From: Flagellimonas marinaquae
Lineage (GTDB): Bacteria; Bacteroidota; Bacteroidia; Flavobacteriales; Flavobacteriaceae
Length of the DNA: 64,000 nucleotides
Assembly: GCF_003992675.1 (NCBI RefSeq)
Contig: NZ_RZMZ01000014.1
Span: 139,687 to 203,686 of the forward strand
Direction: 5' to 3'
Shown: positions 53,585 to 62,029 of the stretch, piece after piece
How the letters are laid out: every line of letters starts with the position of its first letter
Position numbering within the stretch: position 1 is the stretch's first letter
The notes under the pieces: generated by a model
The model's database searches: none
What the model was told of the DNA's origin: nothing
Seen by the model: only the letters and a program-made list of their open reading frames with translations
Made by a program: the position numbers and the translations under genes

Positions 53585-54733
53585 TTAATTCCCCCTTCTC
53601 CTGAGGAAAAACGTAATCCCAAAAACTATAAGGGCCATACACAATAGCAAAATAAAACTATAGTTTAAGGAGGCACTTTCGGCTATAAACCCAAGAATTA
53701 CAGGGCCCAACAAAAACCCGATATACCCAAAACCAGCGATAAAGGCCACACCTTGGGAGGAATCTACACCCTTTACATTGCCTCCGATGCGGAACAATTC
53801 GGGTACAATCACCGAAAATCCCAATCCGTTTAGGGCAAAACCTATAATTGACCATGTGGTTTGTTGGGTCAGCACCAAAAAATAGCCACAGGCCGCAATG
53901 AGGGCACCCAACCCCACCAGCTTTATGGAGCCAATCCGTGCACTGATGCCATCACCCAAAAACCTACCAAGCGTCATGGTAGTGGAAAAAGCCAAAAAGC
54001 CCGCACCAATAAGCAATTCTGGGGCCATAGTCATTTCCTTGAGATAAAGTCCACTCCAATCAATAATAGCGCCTTCACTTCCGAAGGAAACAAAACCAAT
54101 AATCCCCAATAACAACAAAGGTTTAAAAAGTTTGAAGCTGAACGGTTCCTTTTCCACTGGCGCCGCTACAATGTGGATGTAATGCTTTCTAAAATATAGG
54201 TTGATGATAAATACCAATACCACCGTAATACCCATGTGCAACACCGGACTTCCTATCACCGGAATCAAAAAACTGCCCAAGCCTACCAAAATACCTCCCA
54301 AACTAAAAAAGCCGTGGGCCGCAGACATGAAGTTTTGCTTATCCTCTTTCTCGATTTCGGTGACAAGGGTGTTTATGGCAATATCAATAAAACCGTTGCC
54401 CGCCCCAAATAGGTACAACGCCGCCATCAAAAGATAATAATTAGGGGCCATTAGTGGCAGCATGGCGGTGGTGGACACAAAGATGACACCAATCCACGAG
54501 GCCCGCCCAACCCCGATACGGTTGATCAACTTGGATGCCATGGGAATGATCGTAAAAACCCCAAGCGACAAACAAAACAGGGCGATGCCCAAATCTGCCT
54601 TGTCAATGCCCAGTTTTTCTTTGACAGTGGGAATGTAAATGGCCCATGTACCGAACCAAATATTGATACTGGTAAACACCCAGGCCGTTCCAAAATATCT
54701 TGGATTGGACAAAATCAGTTTTAAGGACTTCAT
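53585..54733 (-). CDS. MFS transporter
   Basis: The 382-residue protein has about twelve hydrophobic helices and typical MFS wording (GIALFCLSLGVFTIIPMASKLINRIGVGR in the loop 2-3 region and a second copy later). It resembles sugar/fucose-type MFS permeases and drug exporters of the YbjJ-like group; the substrate is not assigned. It begins 39 bp behind kynU on the same strand, so kynU and the transporter may be one transcript, hinting at uptake or export linked to kynurenine metabolism (inference). Confidence 0.88.
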   Translation of the reverse strand: MKSLKLILSNPRYFGTAWVFTSINIWFGTWAIYIPTVKEKLGIDKADLGIALFCLSLGVFTIIPMASKLINRIGVGRASWIGVIFVSTTAMLPLMAPNYYLLMAALYLFGAGNGFIDIAINTLVTEIEKEDKQNFMSAAHGFFSLGGILVGLGSFLIPVIGSPVLHMGITVVLVFIINLYFRKHYIHIVAAPVEKEPFSFKLFKPLLLLGIIGFVSFGSEGAIIDWSGLYLKEMTMAPELLIGAGFLAFSTTMTLGRFLGDGISARIGSIKLVGLGALIAACGYFLVLTQQTTWSIIGFALNGLGFSVIVPELFRIGGNVKGVDSSQGVAFIAGFGYIGFLLGPVILGFIAESASLNYSFILLLCMALIVFGITFFLRRRGN

Positions 54734-54772
54734 AAATGGTCTTGGTTGGTTGGATTCATGTAGTGCTACATC

Positions 54773-56041
54773 TTATTTATGCTGTATGCCCGCTTTTAAT
54801 ATCTGTCCAAAACGGTACATATCTTCGTAGGAGCAATAAAATGGTGCAGGTGCCAATCGAATCACATTGGGCTCCCTCCAATCCGTGATGACACCGTTCT
54901 TCATCAAATAATCAAAAAGGGACCTGCCCTCACCATGCAAAAACACTGAAAGCTGACAACCCCTATCATGGGGCGTAATGATCTCAAAGGTGCTGTCCAC
55001 TTCCTTATCGATTTCGTGGAGCACAAACTCCAAATAGGCTACAATGGTCTTTTGCTTTTCGATAAGGGCATCCATCCCTACCTCATCAAAAAGTTCCAAA
55101 GAGGCCAAATATGGGGCTACAGAGAGTATCGGCGGATTGCTCAACTGCCAGGCATCGGCACTTTCAATGGGATCAAACTCTGGCTTCATCAAAAAACGGG
55201 TTTCCTTTTTGTTGCCCCACCAGCCTTCAAAACGGGGAATATCCTCCTTGCCCAGGTGTCTTTCATGAATAAAAATACCTGATGCGTTCCCAGGCCCGCT
55301 GTTCATATACTTGTAGCTGCACCATGCGGCAAAATCGGCACCCCAATCATGCAAATGCAATTTGATATTTCCCACACCATGAGCCAAATCCCAGCCTACA
55401 AAGGCGCCAACATCCTTTCCTGCCTTGGTGATTGCCTCCATATCCAATACCTGGCCATTGTAATAATTCACACCACCCATCAACACCAAGGCCAGCTCAT
55501 CGCCCACCTCTTGGATTTTTTGGATGATATCCTCCGTCCGCCAAGCATGTTCTCCTTCCCGCTTTTTAACCTCGACTATGGTTTCTTTTGGGTCCAATCC
55601 ATGAAAACGCACCTGACTTTGAAGCATGTATTGGTCGGAAGGAAAGGCTTTCTCTTCGCAAATTATCTTGAATCGCTTTGCGGTGGGCCGATAAAAGGAG
55701 ACCATCAACAAATGAAGGTTTACCGTAAGGGTGTTCATCACCGAAATCTCCTTGGGCTGCGCACCTACCACCTTGCCCAATCCTTCCGCAAGCCGCTCGT
55801 GATAATCCCACCAAGGCTTATCTGCATAAAAATGACCTTCCACTGCCAGTTCCCGCCAATCCTTCATCACTTCGTCGACAAATCTTTGTGTCCGCTTGGG
55901 TTGCAGTCCAAGGGAATTCCCTGTAAAATAAATCACATCCTTTCCATTGACTTGGGGATAGTGGAATTCATTTCTGTAAGGGGCCAATGCATCGGAAGCA
56001 TCTAATTGTTTCGCGAATTCAAGCGTATTTTGGAACGTCAT
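54773..56041 (-). CDS. kynU: Kynureninase
   Basis: KynU is a PLP enzyme that cleaves kynurenine or 3-hydroxykynurenine to anthranilate or 3-hydroxyanthranilate plus alanine. The 422-residue protein has YFTGNSLGLQPKRT near the N-terminus, the PLP-binding GWDLAHGVGNI region, and the Schiff-base lysine in AAWCSYKYMNSGPG. It is full length. With kmo at 42999-44345 it forms part of a tryptophan degradation route. Its -7 element lies 17 nt upstream, and an MFS gene follows. Confidence 0.95.
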   Translation of the reverse strand: MTFQNTLEFAKQLDASDALAPYRNEFHYPQVNGKDVIYFTGNSLGLQPKRTQRFVDEVMKDWRELAVEGHFYADKPWWDYHERLAEGLGKVVGAQPKEISVMNTLTVNLHLLMVSFYRPTAKRFKIICEEKAFPSDQYMLQSQVRFHGLDPKETIVEVKKREGEHAWRTEDIIQKIQEVGDELALVLMGGVNYYNGQVLDMEAITKAGKDVGAFVGWDLAHGVGNIKLHLHDWGADFAAWCSYKYMNSGPGNASGIFIHERHLGKEDIPRFEGWWGNKKETRFLMKPEFDPIESADAWQLSNPPILSVAPYLASLELFDEVGMDALIEKQKTIVAYLEFVLHEIDKEVDSTFEIITPHDRGCQLSVFLHGEGRSLFDYLMKNGVITDWREPNVIRLAPAPFYCSYEDMYRFGQILKAGIQHK

Positions 56042-56058
56042 TTTCTTTTGGTTTGTCC

Positions 56059-56066
56059 CAAAAATA
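56059..56066 (-). promoter_or_regulatory. -7 element TATTTTTG for kynU
   Basis: Read on the minus strand this exact TAnnTTTG match lies 17 nt before the kynU ATG. I see no -33 TTG at the right spacing. Confidence 0.5.
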
Positions 56067-56098
56067 CAACTTGTGGGGGTAATGTCATGAAAAGAAAG

Positions 56099-56563
56099 TC
56101 ATTCCAATCGCATTTCTATGATGTGCTTTTTAAAACCCACCTTTTCGTAGGCATGAATAGCCGAAACATTGTCATTATAAACCGTTAAACGTATCTCTTG
56201 AAAACCTTTTGCATATGACCATTGTTTGAGCTCTTCCACGATTTGGCCATTGATTCCCATGCCGCGATAGGCAACATCGGTATACATAAAACCCAAATAG
56301 GCATACCATTCATGATTTAGATAGTGTCTAGCCTGTTTAGGTATGGCGTAGCCCGATGCTATGATTTTCCCCTCAGCTTCGGCCACCACCACATGGGATT
56401 CGGTATCTTGAATCATATCACCGATATCGTAGTAACTTATGGTTCCGCTTTTTATGGTTACATCAAAGGGGCGTTCCGCCTTAATGATTTCCTGTTCAAA
56501 ATTGAGCAGTACGGGGAGATCGTCCAAGCTCGCCGCCCGAACCGTTACCTTTGGTAATGTCAT
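56099..56563 (-). CDS. GNAT family N-acetyltransferase
   Basis: The 154-residue protein has the GNAT acetyl-CoA binding site (YTDVAYRGMGINGQIVEEL, with the Q/RxxGxG/A loop as YRGMGING) and the C-terminal beta-bulge region (LTVYNDNVSAIHAYEKVGFKKH). It should acetylate an amine of a protein or metabolite; the target is unknown. It diverges from the methyltransferase gene across 65 bp. Confidence 0.9.
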   Translation of the reverse strand: MTLPKVTVRAASLDDLPVLLNFEQEIIKAERPFDVTIKSGTISYYDIGDMIQDTESHVVVAEAEGKIIASGYAIPKQARHYLNHEWYAYLGFMYTDVAYRGMGINGQIVEELKQWSYAKGFQEIRLTVYNDNVSAIHAYEKVGFKKHIIEMRLE

Positions 56564-56607
56564 GAAGTTGTTTTGTTTAATAGGTATACCAATGTAGTTG
56601 TTTTCCC

Positions 56608-56615
56608 TATTTTTG
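56608..56615 (+). promoter_or_regulatory. -7 element TATTTTTG for the O-methyltransferase gene
   Basis: This exact TAnnTTTG match lies 13 nt before the ATG at 56629. No TTG is found at standard spacing. Confidence 0.5.
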
Positions 56616-56628
56616 CGAAAAATATCAC

Positions 56629-57270
56629 ATGCATTTCCTATCGCCCATATTGGAAACCTATATTGCCAACCATTCGGAGGACGAACCGGAATTGTTGCAG
56701 GAACTCACCCGTGAAACCCATTTAAAGGTAATCCAGCCCAGAATGATCACAGGGCATTTTCAGGGTAGGGTATTGAGCATGTTATCCAAAATCATCAACC
56801 CGAAATACATTTTGGAGATTGGGACCTACACAGGTTATTCGGCACTTTGTTTGGCGGAAGGCCTTCAAAAAGATGGGGAATTGCATACTATTGAAGTCAA
56901 TGAGGAACTCCAGCCCATGCAGCGCAGGTTTTTTGATAAGAGTGGATTTGGTTCACAAATCAAACAACATATCGGAGATGCGCTGGACATTGTGCCCAAC
57001 TTGCACCAAACCTTCGACCTTGTTTTCATTGATGCACAAAAGGTCAACTATGATGCCTATTTTGAAGCGGTCATTCAAAAAACTAGACCGGGGAGCATAA
57101 TTCTTTCGGATAACGTCCTGTGGTCGGGCAAGGTGGTGGAACCGTTACAAAAATCGGACAAGGCCACGGAAGCATTACTGGCATACAACCAAAAACTGAA
57201 AGAAGATACAAGGGTGGAGACGGTTCTTTTGCCCATTAGGGATGGACTAACCTTGAGCCGGGTGCTATAA
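56629..57270 (+). CDS. Class I SAM-dependent O-methyltransferase
   Basis: The 213-residue protein is of the caffeoyl-CoA/catechol O-methyltransferase type: YILEIGTYTGYSALCLAEGL (SAM motif I), HTIEVNEELQPMQRRFF, DLVFIDAQKVNYDAYF with metal-binding aspartate, and ILSDNVLWSGKV. It needs a divalent metal and a catechol or related phenol substrate, which is unidentified. Its last 35 bp overlap the convergent PAP2 gene. Confidence 0.93.
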   Translation: MHFLSPILETYIANHSEDEPELLQELTRETHLKVIQPRMITGHFQGRVLSMLSKIINPKYILEIGTYTGYSALCLAEGLQKDGELHTIEVNEELQPMQRRFFDKSGFGSQIKQHIGDALDIVPNLHQTFDLVFIDAQKVNYDAYFEAVIQKTRPGSIILSDNVLWSGKVVEPLQKSDKATEALLAYNQKLKEDTRVETVLLPIRDGLTLSRVL

Positions 57271-57808
57271 AACGTTCGTATAAGGCGTAAAACAGCCAGC
57301 CGGACAATAATCCCACGACCATTCCCACTAAAATATCGATGGGAAAGTGTACCCCAACGTAAATTCGACTCACCGCAAAGAGGAGTGGCCAGATAAAAAA
57401 CAAAATCGCCCATTTTACTCGCTGCCTCAGAAAGAGGAACACCAACATGGTAATCGAAAAGGAACTGGAGGCGTGGCCGGAGAAAAAACTATAATCCGTC
57501 GGTGTTTTTAGTATTCGGATTAGGGTATTGATCTCTTCCGTATTGTTTGGTCGCAACCTTGCGACCGAAATTTTGGTGATATGGGTTATCAGTGCAATAA
57601 AAACGGCGAGGCCCAAAACCGTAAGGAACCGATAAAGTGCTTCCCTTTTGGGAAACTTCAAAAAAAATAGCGCTATAAACAATAGAAAAAGGGGAATCCA
57701 AGTGGTAAACTGGGTGACCGTGGACCAGAAAACATCATATTGTTCTATACCTAGCCCATTGAGATAAACAAAGGTGTCCCTATCCCATTTGAGCAGTCTT
57801 TCCCACAT
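57236..57808 (-). CDS. PAP2 superfamily membrane phosphatase
   Basis: The 190-residue protein has about five transmembrane helices and the three PAP2 motifs: KISVARLRPNN (C1), FSGHASSSFS (C2, catalytic histidine) and SRIYVGVHFPIDILVG (C3, second histidine). It should act on a lipid phosphate or undecaprenyl pyrophosphate at the outer face of the inner membrane, recycling a lipid carrier. It follows tatA on the minus strand with a 6-bp gap. Confidence 0.93.
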   Translation of the reverse strand: MWERLLKWDRDTFVYLNGLGIEQYDVFWSTVTQFTTWIPLFLLFIALFFLKFPKREALYRFLTVLGLAVFIALITHITKISVARLRPNNTEEINTLIRILKTPTDYSFFSGHASSSFSITMLVFLFLRQRVKWAILFFIWPLLFAVSRIYVGVHFPIDILVGMVVGLLSGWLFYALYERFIAPGSRLVHP

Positions 57809-57814
57809 GAATAT

Positions 57815-58087
57815 TTATTTATTGAGATCTCGTTTGATGGAACCGGAAACTTCGTCCACATTCTTCTTGACATCGTCAATTTCCTTCCTAATGTTCTTGG
57901 TAAAATCGGTATCCACGTCGGCGCTCTTTTGGATTTCGCGCTTAATGTCGTCGGTGGCATCCTTGAGTTGGCGCATTCCTTTGCCGAGCCCCCTGGCTAT
58001 TCCAGGGATTTTATCCGCACCAAACACCATCACCACTACAAATAGGATGAAAAATATCTCGGCTCCGCTGATGAATAAAAATTGCAT
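57815..58087 (-). CDS. tatA: Sec-independent translocase subunit TatA/TatB
   Basis: From the ATG ending at 58087 the protein has 90 residues: an N-terminal hydrophobic helix (EIFFILFVVVMVFGADKIPG), then a glycine-hinge amphipathic helix (IARGLGKGMRQLKDATDDI) and a charged tail. The FG hinge in FGADKIP is a Tat hallmark. It forms the pore of the twin-arginine translocon, which exports folded proteins such as, presumably, the RR-leader GH109-like protein. tatC is not in the window. It precedes the PAP2 gene by 6 bp. Confidence 0.9.
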   Translation of the reverse strand: MQFLFISGAEIFFILFVVVMVFGADKIPGIARGLGKGMRQLKDATDDIKREIQKSADVDTDFTKNIRKEIDDVKKNVDEVSGSIKRDLNK

Positions 58088-58091
58088 GGCA

Positions 58092-58099
58092 CAAATATA
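58092..58099 (-). promoter_or_regulatory. -7 element TATATTTG directly before tatA
   Basis: Read on the minus strand this exact match ends 4 nt before the tatA ATG, the same geometry as at pyrE. A transcription start 5-7 nt downstream would fall at or within the start codon. It supports the ATG at 58087 over the upstream frame extension. Confidence 0.5.
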
Positions 58100-58119
58100 A
58101 TCAGATCTTAGGTTCAAAA

Positions 58120-58148
58120 TAAAAAAAGCCCCGTGAAATCACGGGGCT
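58120..58148 (-). terminator. Terminator after the M1 peptidase gene
   Basis: AGCCCCGTG and CACGGGGCT form a 9-bp GC-rich stem with a 4-nt loop (AAAT on the plus strand). On the minus strand this is followed by a run of T (complement of the A-run at 58120-58127). It sits 22 bp after the M1 stop and before tatA. Confidence 0.9.
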
Positions 58149-58170
58149 CTTAACATAGTTTTTTGGTGTC

Positions 58171-60486
58171 TTATTTTCCTTTGATGTTCTCCTTGAACTT
58201 ATCAAAGTCAGACTTCTCTTCTTTCTTAGGCCAAGCATTGTTGGTGGTATCGATATCGGCTGTCTCCAATTTAGGGTCTACCACGATTCCGACCAATTCC
58301 TTTTGGGTGGCCATTACTCTTTTCACCTCAGCATCGTTCTTTCTCCAGATTTCTGGCGGGTAGGTAACACTCTCGGTGGTACCATCTGCATAGGTATACT
58401 CCACGATCAATGGCATTGGGATACCTCCTGGCTTGTCAAAAGTAATTTCGTAGAAATACTTTGGCTCTTTCACCTGAGACCTTTCGGCTTCGGTCATATT
58501 GTCCATCATAAACGACTTCAGGTTTTGGGAAGTCTCTGTGGGCGACTTTCCTTTCAATTCGAGAGCGAAGTCCTCGCTATCCTCTTCAGCCAAGTACACC
58601 AAGGGTGGTAAATCGGCTTCCGTTAGGTTTCTGTCGGCCATGTATTTCTCCATTTCCTTGGTAGGCTTGTTGGATACGTAGTATTTTTTAACGTCCTTCA
58701 CACCTATGTCCACATAATCGGTGGTGTAGAACCATCCTCTCCAGAACCAATCCAAATCCACTGCTGATGCATCTTCCATGGTGCGGAAGAAATCCTCTGG
58801 AGTTGGGTGCTTGAACATCCAACGCTGTGCGTAGGTTTTAAAAGCATGGTCAAACAATTCCTTGCCCATTACGGTTTCCCTAAGAATGTTAAGGGCCGTG
58901 GCTGGTTTAGCATAGGCATTTGGACCAAGCTGGTACACGTTCTCTGGATTTGACATGATGGGAGAAATATAGCTTTGGTCTCCTGCCATGTAAGGAACAA
59001 TCTTGGAGGGCTCTCCTCTACGGGATGGATATTTCTCGTTTGGAGCGATGACATCTGGATGATTTTCACCAAACTCTTGCTCGGTCAAATACTGCATAAA
59101 AGTATCCAATCCTTCATCCATCCAGCCCCACTGACGCTCATCGGAATTGACGATCATCGGGAAGAAGTTGTGTCCCACTTCGTGGATAATCACACTGATC
59201 ATACCATATTTTACCCTATCGGAATAGGTCCCATCTTCGTTGGGACGACCATAGTTCCAGCAAATCATTGGGTATTCCATACCTTGGTTCTTCGCATGAA
59301 CGGAGATTGCTTTATGGTAGGGATAATCAAAAGTGTGCTTTGAATATGTTTTTAGGGTCTGTACCACTGCTTTGGTGGACTGCTCTTCCCAAAGTGGATT
59401 TCCTTCCTTGGGATAAAGCGATACTGCCATCACATCTTTGTTGCCTATTTTGACAGCCTGCATGTCCCAGATAAATTTTCTGGAGGTTGCAAATGCGTAG
59501 TCCCTAACATTGGTCGCCTTAAATTTCCATGTTTTGGTATCGGTAGAAAAGCCTTTTTCAGCAGCTTCAGCCTCTTCCTGAGTTACAATGATCACAGGTT
59601 TATCATACGATTTTGTAGCTTGCTTGTAACGCTTCATCATTTCTTTGGAGAAAACTTCGTCACGGTTCTGAAGTTCACCAGTAGCATCCAACACGTGGTC
59701 TGCAGGTACAGTGATACTCACCTCGTAGTTACCGAAAGGCAAAGCGAACTCGCCGCTACCCCAGAACTGGTGGTTCTGCCATCCTTCAACATCGTTATAA
59801 ACTGCCATTCTTGGGAAGAATTGGGCAATTACATACGCACGGTTGCCATCCTTTGGGAAATACTCATAACCCGAACGTGCCCTGTTCACGGTATGGTCGG
59901 GAATGTTGTACCACCATTTGATGGAAAATGAAACCTTCTCTCCGCTTTTTAAAGCCTGCGGAATGTTCACACGCATCATGGTCTGGTTGATGGTGTACGA
60001 CAACGGCCTTCCATTGGCATCGGTTACGGATTCAATGTTAAAACCTCCATCGAATGGTTCGCTGATGTAGGTTTGTGCAAAGTTATCCGCTGTGTAGGCA
60101 ATGTTCACGCCGTTCCCGTCGCGCATAGGCGATTTGGAATCCTTGGCCCGTACATTTTGGTCCAATTGCACCCAAAGAAACTCTAGGTCGTCAGGTGAAT
60201 TGTTATGATAGGTAATGGTCTCTTCTCCACTGATCCTTGCGTTCTTGTCGTCCAGTTGGATATCCATTACATAATCCGCCTGCTGTTGATAGTAATCGGG
60301 ACCTGGCGCCCCTGAGGCGGACCGATAGGTGTTGGGAGTGGAAAACTCCTCGTACAATTGTTTGAATTTACTTTGGTTGTAGTGACCGGGCTCCCGTTCC
60401 TGTTTTACTTCGCCCTCCTCCTGAGCCATGACCACGGCCCCAAAAAGGAACAACACGGAAGCTAAGCAATACTTAAATTTGTTCAT
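58171..60486 (-). CDS. Secreted M1 family metallopeptidase
   Basis: The 771-residue protein has a signal peptide (MNKFKYCLASVLFLFGAVVMAQ) and the gluzincin zinc site HEVGHNFFPMIVNSDERQWGWMDEG, listed here as HEVGH (ligand histidines and catalytic glutamate) with the third ligand in the MDEGLDTF segment. The M1 N-terminal beta domain precedes it (LEFLWVQLDQNVRA). It is an aminopeptidase-type enzyme working in the periplasm. The C-terminus ends in lysine-rich text and is not a sorting domain. It is followed by a terminator and preceded by the DUF6702 gene, 60 bp away, in the same orientation. Confidence 0.92.
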   Translation of the reverse strand: MNKFKYCLASVLFLFGAVVMAQEEGEVKQEREPGHYNQSKFKQLYEEFSTPNTYRSASGAPGPDYYQQQADYVMDIQLDDKNARISGEETITYHNNSPDDLEFLWVQLDQNVRAKDSKSPMRDGNGVNIAYTADNFAQTYISEPFDGGFNIESVTDANGRPLSYTINQTMMRVNIPQALKSGEKVSFSIKWWYNIPDHTVNRARSGYEYFPKDGNRAYVIAQFFPRMAVYNDVEGWQNHQFWGSGEFALPFGNYEVSITVPADHVLDATGELQNRDEVFSKEMMKRYKQATKSYDKPVIIVTQEEAEAAEKGFSTDTKTWKFKATNVRDYAFATSRKFIWDMQAVKIGNKDVMAVSLYPKEGNPLWEEQSTKAVVQTLKTYSKHTFDYPYHKAISVHAKNQGMEYPMICWNYGRPNEDGTYSDRVKYGMISVIIHEVGHNFFPMIVNSDERQWGWMDEGLDTFMQYLTEQEFGENHPDVIAPNEKYPSRRGEPSKIVPYMAGDQSYISPIMSNPENVYQLGPNAYAKPATALNILRETVMGKELFDHAFKTYAQRWMFKHPTPEDFFRTMEDASAVDLDWFWRGWFYTTDYVDIGVKDVKKYYVSNKPTKEMEKYMADRNLTEADLPPLVYLAEEDSEDFALELKGKSPTETSQNLKSFMMDNMTEAERSQVKEPKYFYEITFDKPGGIPMPLIVEYTYADGTTESVTYPPEIWRKNDAEVKRVMATQKELVGIVVDPKLETADIDTTNNAWPKKEEKSDFDKFKENIKGK

Positions 60487-60546
60487 TTTCTATCTAATTT
60501 TATAACGGTGAAAAATAACTAATTTTAACCAATTGTTAAGACTAGG

Positions 60547-61065
60547 TTATAAGTTTAACATTCCTTTATTGTTTTCCCTGATGAGGACAAAACTTTTTTT
60601 GTTGTCCCTCCATTTGATATGTACAATGTTCTTCTGCTCATCGAAAAGATCGGTCAGAATTTCGTTTTGTACGGACATGGTTTTGATTTCTGGTAAGTTT
60701 ACCTTAGGAATCTCCAAGTAACAGATTACGACATCGGTGTCGTAGCGTTTTCCTAGAAAAGTATAATTGGCAGGTTTCCCGTCGAGTTCGATCAGAAATT
60801 TTGTCCTGAAATATTTCTCGATATACTCATCTGCTATTTTGGATTCATTCGGTGTCGCCAATTTAGCTTCAATTCCATAGCGCTCATTGAGCAGTCTGTC
60901 CAAATCATCAATAAATATCCGGCTTGTAATCTGAAAGGCGGCATCATCCTCGGAATAGTTAATATTGGTAACGCTGACGTAGAATTTATGTGCTACTGTA
61001 AAAGATACCAACAGGAGCATCGTCAGGGGTAAAAGAAATATTTTTGCTTTGTTCAATGTACGCAT
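60547..61065 (-). CDS. DUF6702 family exported protein
   Basis: The 172-residue protein has an N-terminal signal-like helix (KIFLLPLTMLLLVSFTVAHK) and a body starting KFYVSVTNINYSEDDAAFQITSRIF. DUF6702 proteins are known only as conserved Bacteroidota proteins, often beside M1 peptidases, as here. No function is assigned. It lies 60 bp upstream of the M1 gene, and a 77-bp heptanucleotide array separates it from the gene before it (61220-62029). Confidence 0.82.
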   Translation of the reverse strand: MRTLNKAKIFLLPLTMLLLVSFTVAHKFYVSVTNINYSEDDAAFQITSRIFIDDLDRLLNERYGIEAKLATPNESKIADEYIEKYFRTKFLIELDGKPANYTFLGKRYDTDVVICYLEIPKVNLPEIKTMSVQNEILTDLFDEQKNIVHIKWRDNKKSFVLIRENNKGMLNL

Positions 61066-61138
61066 CGCGTTATGATCTTTAAAATGGATAACAATGTTAC
61101 GGTTTTATGATAGCTAACGCAATTTACTTGCCAAATTC

Positions 61139-61215
61139 ATTTAGATCATAGAATATAGAATTAAGATCCTAGAGAATAGAAATTTGACTCCTAACTCCTA
61201 ACTCCTAACTCCTAA
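61139..61215. repeat. Heptanucleotide array, 11 units
   Basis: Eleven consecutive 7-bp units fill 61139-61215: six degenerate units ending in AGA (ATTTAGA, TCATAGA, ATATAGA, ATTAAGA, TCCTAGA, GAATAGA), one AATTTGA, then four identical CTCCTAA. The register is never broken. It occupies half of the 154-bp gap between the DUF6702 gene and the upstream carboxypeptidase-regulatory gene, ending 4 bp before that gene's stop. No promoter is seen in it. Confidence 0.85.
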
Positions 61216-61219
61216 GGTA

Positions 61220-62029
61220 TCAATCCAAATCATTGTTCTCTCGATACGCTCTGCTTTTCCGTATCATGATGTCAAAAATTCGTAGTTTGTCCTCAGAAGC
61301 AATCGCATCCTGAAAGGCTTCATCCACCTCGCAGAAATACATGAAATCATCAATACGTTCCATAGGTATTTTCAAGGTGGTCAAAAACAGGGAATCTCCA
61401 TAAAAACCTTGTACTTGTTGGGTCTGCGCGTAAATCCTATCAATTTTTACACGATTTTTGAGCATTTTTGTCCGCCCCGTGATGGCATTGATAATCGGGT
61501 TGAGGCTCATGGCGCCTCCAGCACCGCCAAGTCCGCCTCCGGCCGTTACGCTCATGGCCGATGCTTCTTGGAGTTTCCGCTCGCTTTGGGTTGGAATCCG
61601 TCGATGGGCATTGGGCAGGTTCAATGCTTCGGCAGTCACATCTTTTTCCAATACGACCCGGTCTATGTCCTTTGTCAGGTCGCCTGTCAGATTATAAGGG
61701 GTCACCACCACTTCTTTCAATTGATTCACAAACTCCTGCATGGGAACTTCCACAAAGTTGGAATTGTAAAGGGCATCGGTTACGGGCAGTATTTTCCTAA
61801 GAAAGTGCACGGCAGAGAACACCAAGGTATCGTTTACCCGCACCTCAATGGCAAAATTCCCGTCCAAATCGGTAATTACGGCATTTTGGGTGCCCAGATT
61901 TTGGACCACAACCCCTACCACGTCCTTATCTTCGCTGACTACTCTTCCCTGCAATAGCTTTTCTTCACCAGATTGGGCCAAGACCCATTGGAATCCAAAA
62001 AACAATACCGCAAGCAAGCAGTTCCTCAT
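61220..62029 (-). CDS. Carboxypeptidase-regulatory-like domain protein (second of pair)
   Basis: The 269-residue protein has a signal peptide (MRNCLLAVLFFGFQWVLAQ) and a carboxypeptidase D regulatory-like beta-sandwich (LLQGRVVSEDKDVVGVVVQNLG, then AVITDLDGNFAIEVRVNDTLVFSAVHFL). It has a glycine/alanine-rich stretch (SVTAGGGLGGAGGAMSLNP) and a helical tail. The same fold opens TonB-dependent receptors, but no receptor barrel follows, so this is a stand-alone form of unknown function. Its start overlaps the stop of the sister gene by 4 bp. Confidence 0.83.
   Translation of the reverse strand: MRNCLLAVLFFGFQWVLAQSGEEKLLQGRVVSEDKDVVGVVVQNLGTQNAVITDLDGNFAIEVRVNDTLVFSAVHFLRKILPVTDALYNSNFVEVPMQEFVNQLKEVVVTPYNLTGDLTKDIDRVVLEKDVTAEALNLPNAHRRIPTQSERKLQEASAMSVTAGGGLGGAGGAMSLNPIINAITGRTKMLKNRVKIDRIYAQTQQVQGFYGDSLFLTTLKIPMERIDDFMYFCEVDEAFQDAIASEDKLRIFDIMIRKSRAYRENNDLD

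Noticed and set aside
55349..56005. 218-codon plus-strand frame inside kynU
   Set aside because: It is antisense to a full-length kynureninase and has no features of its own.
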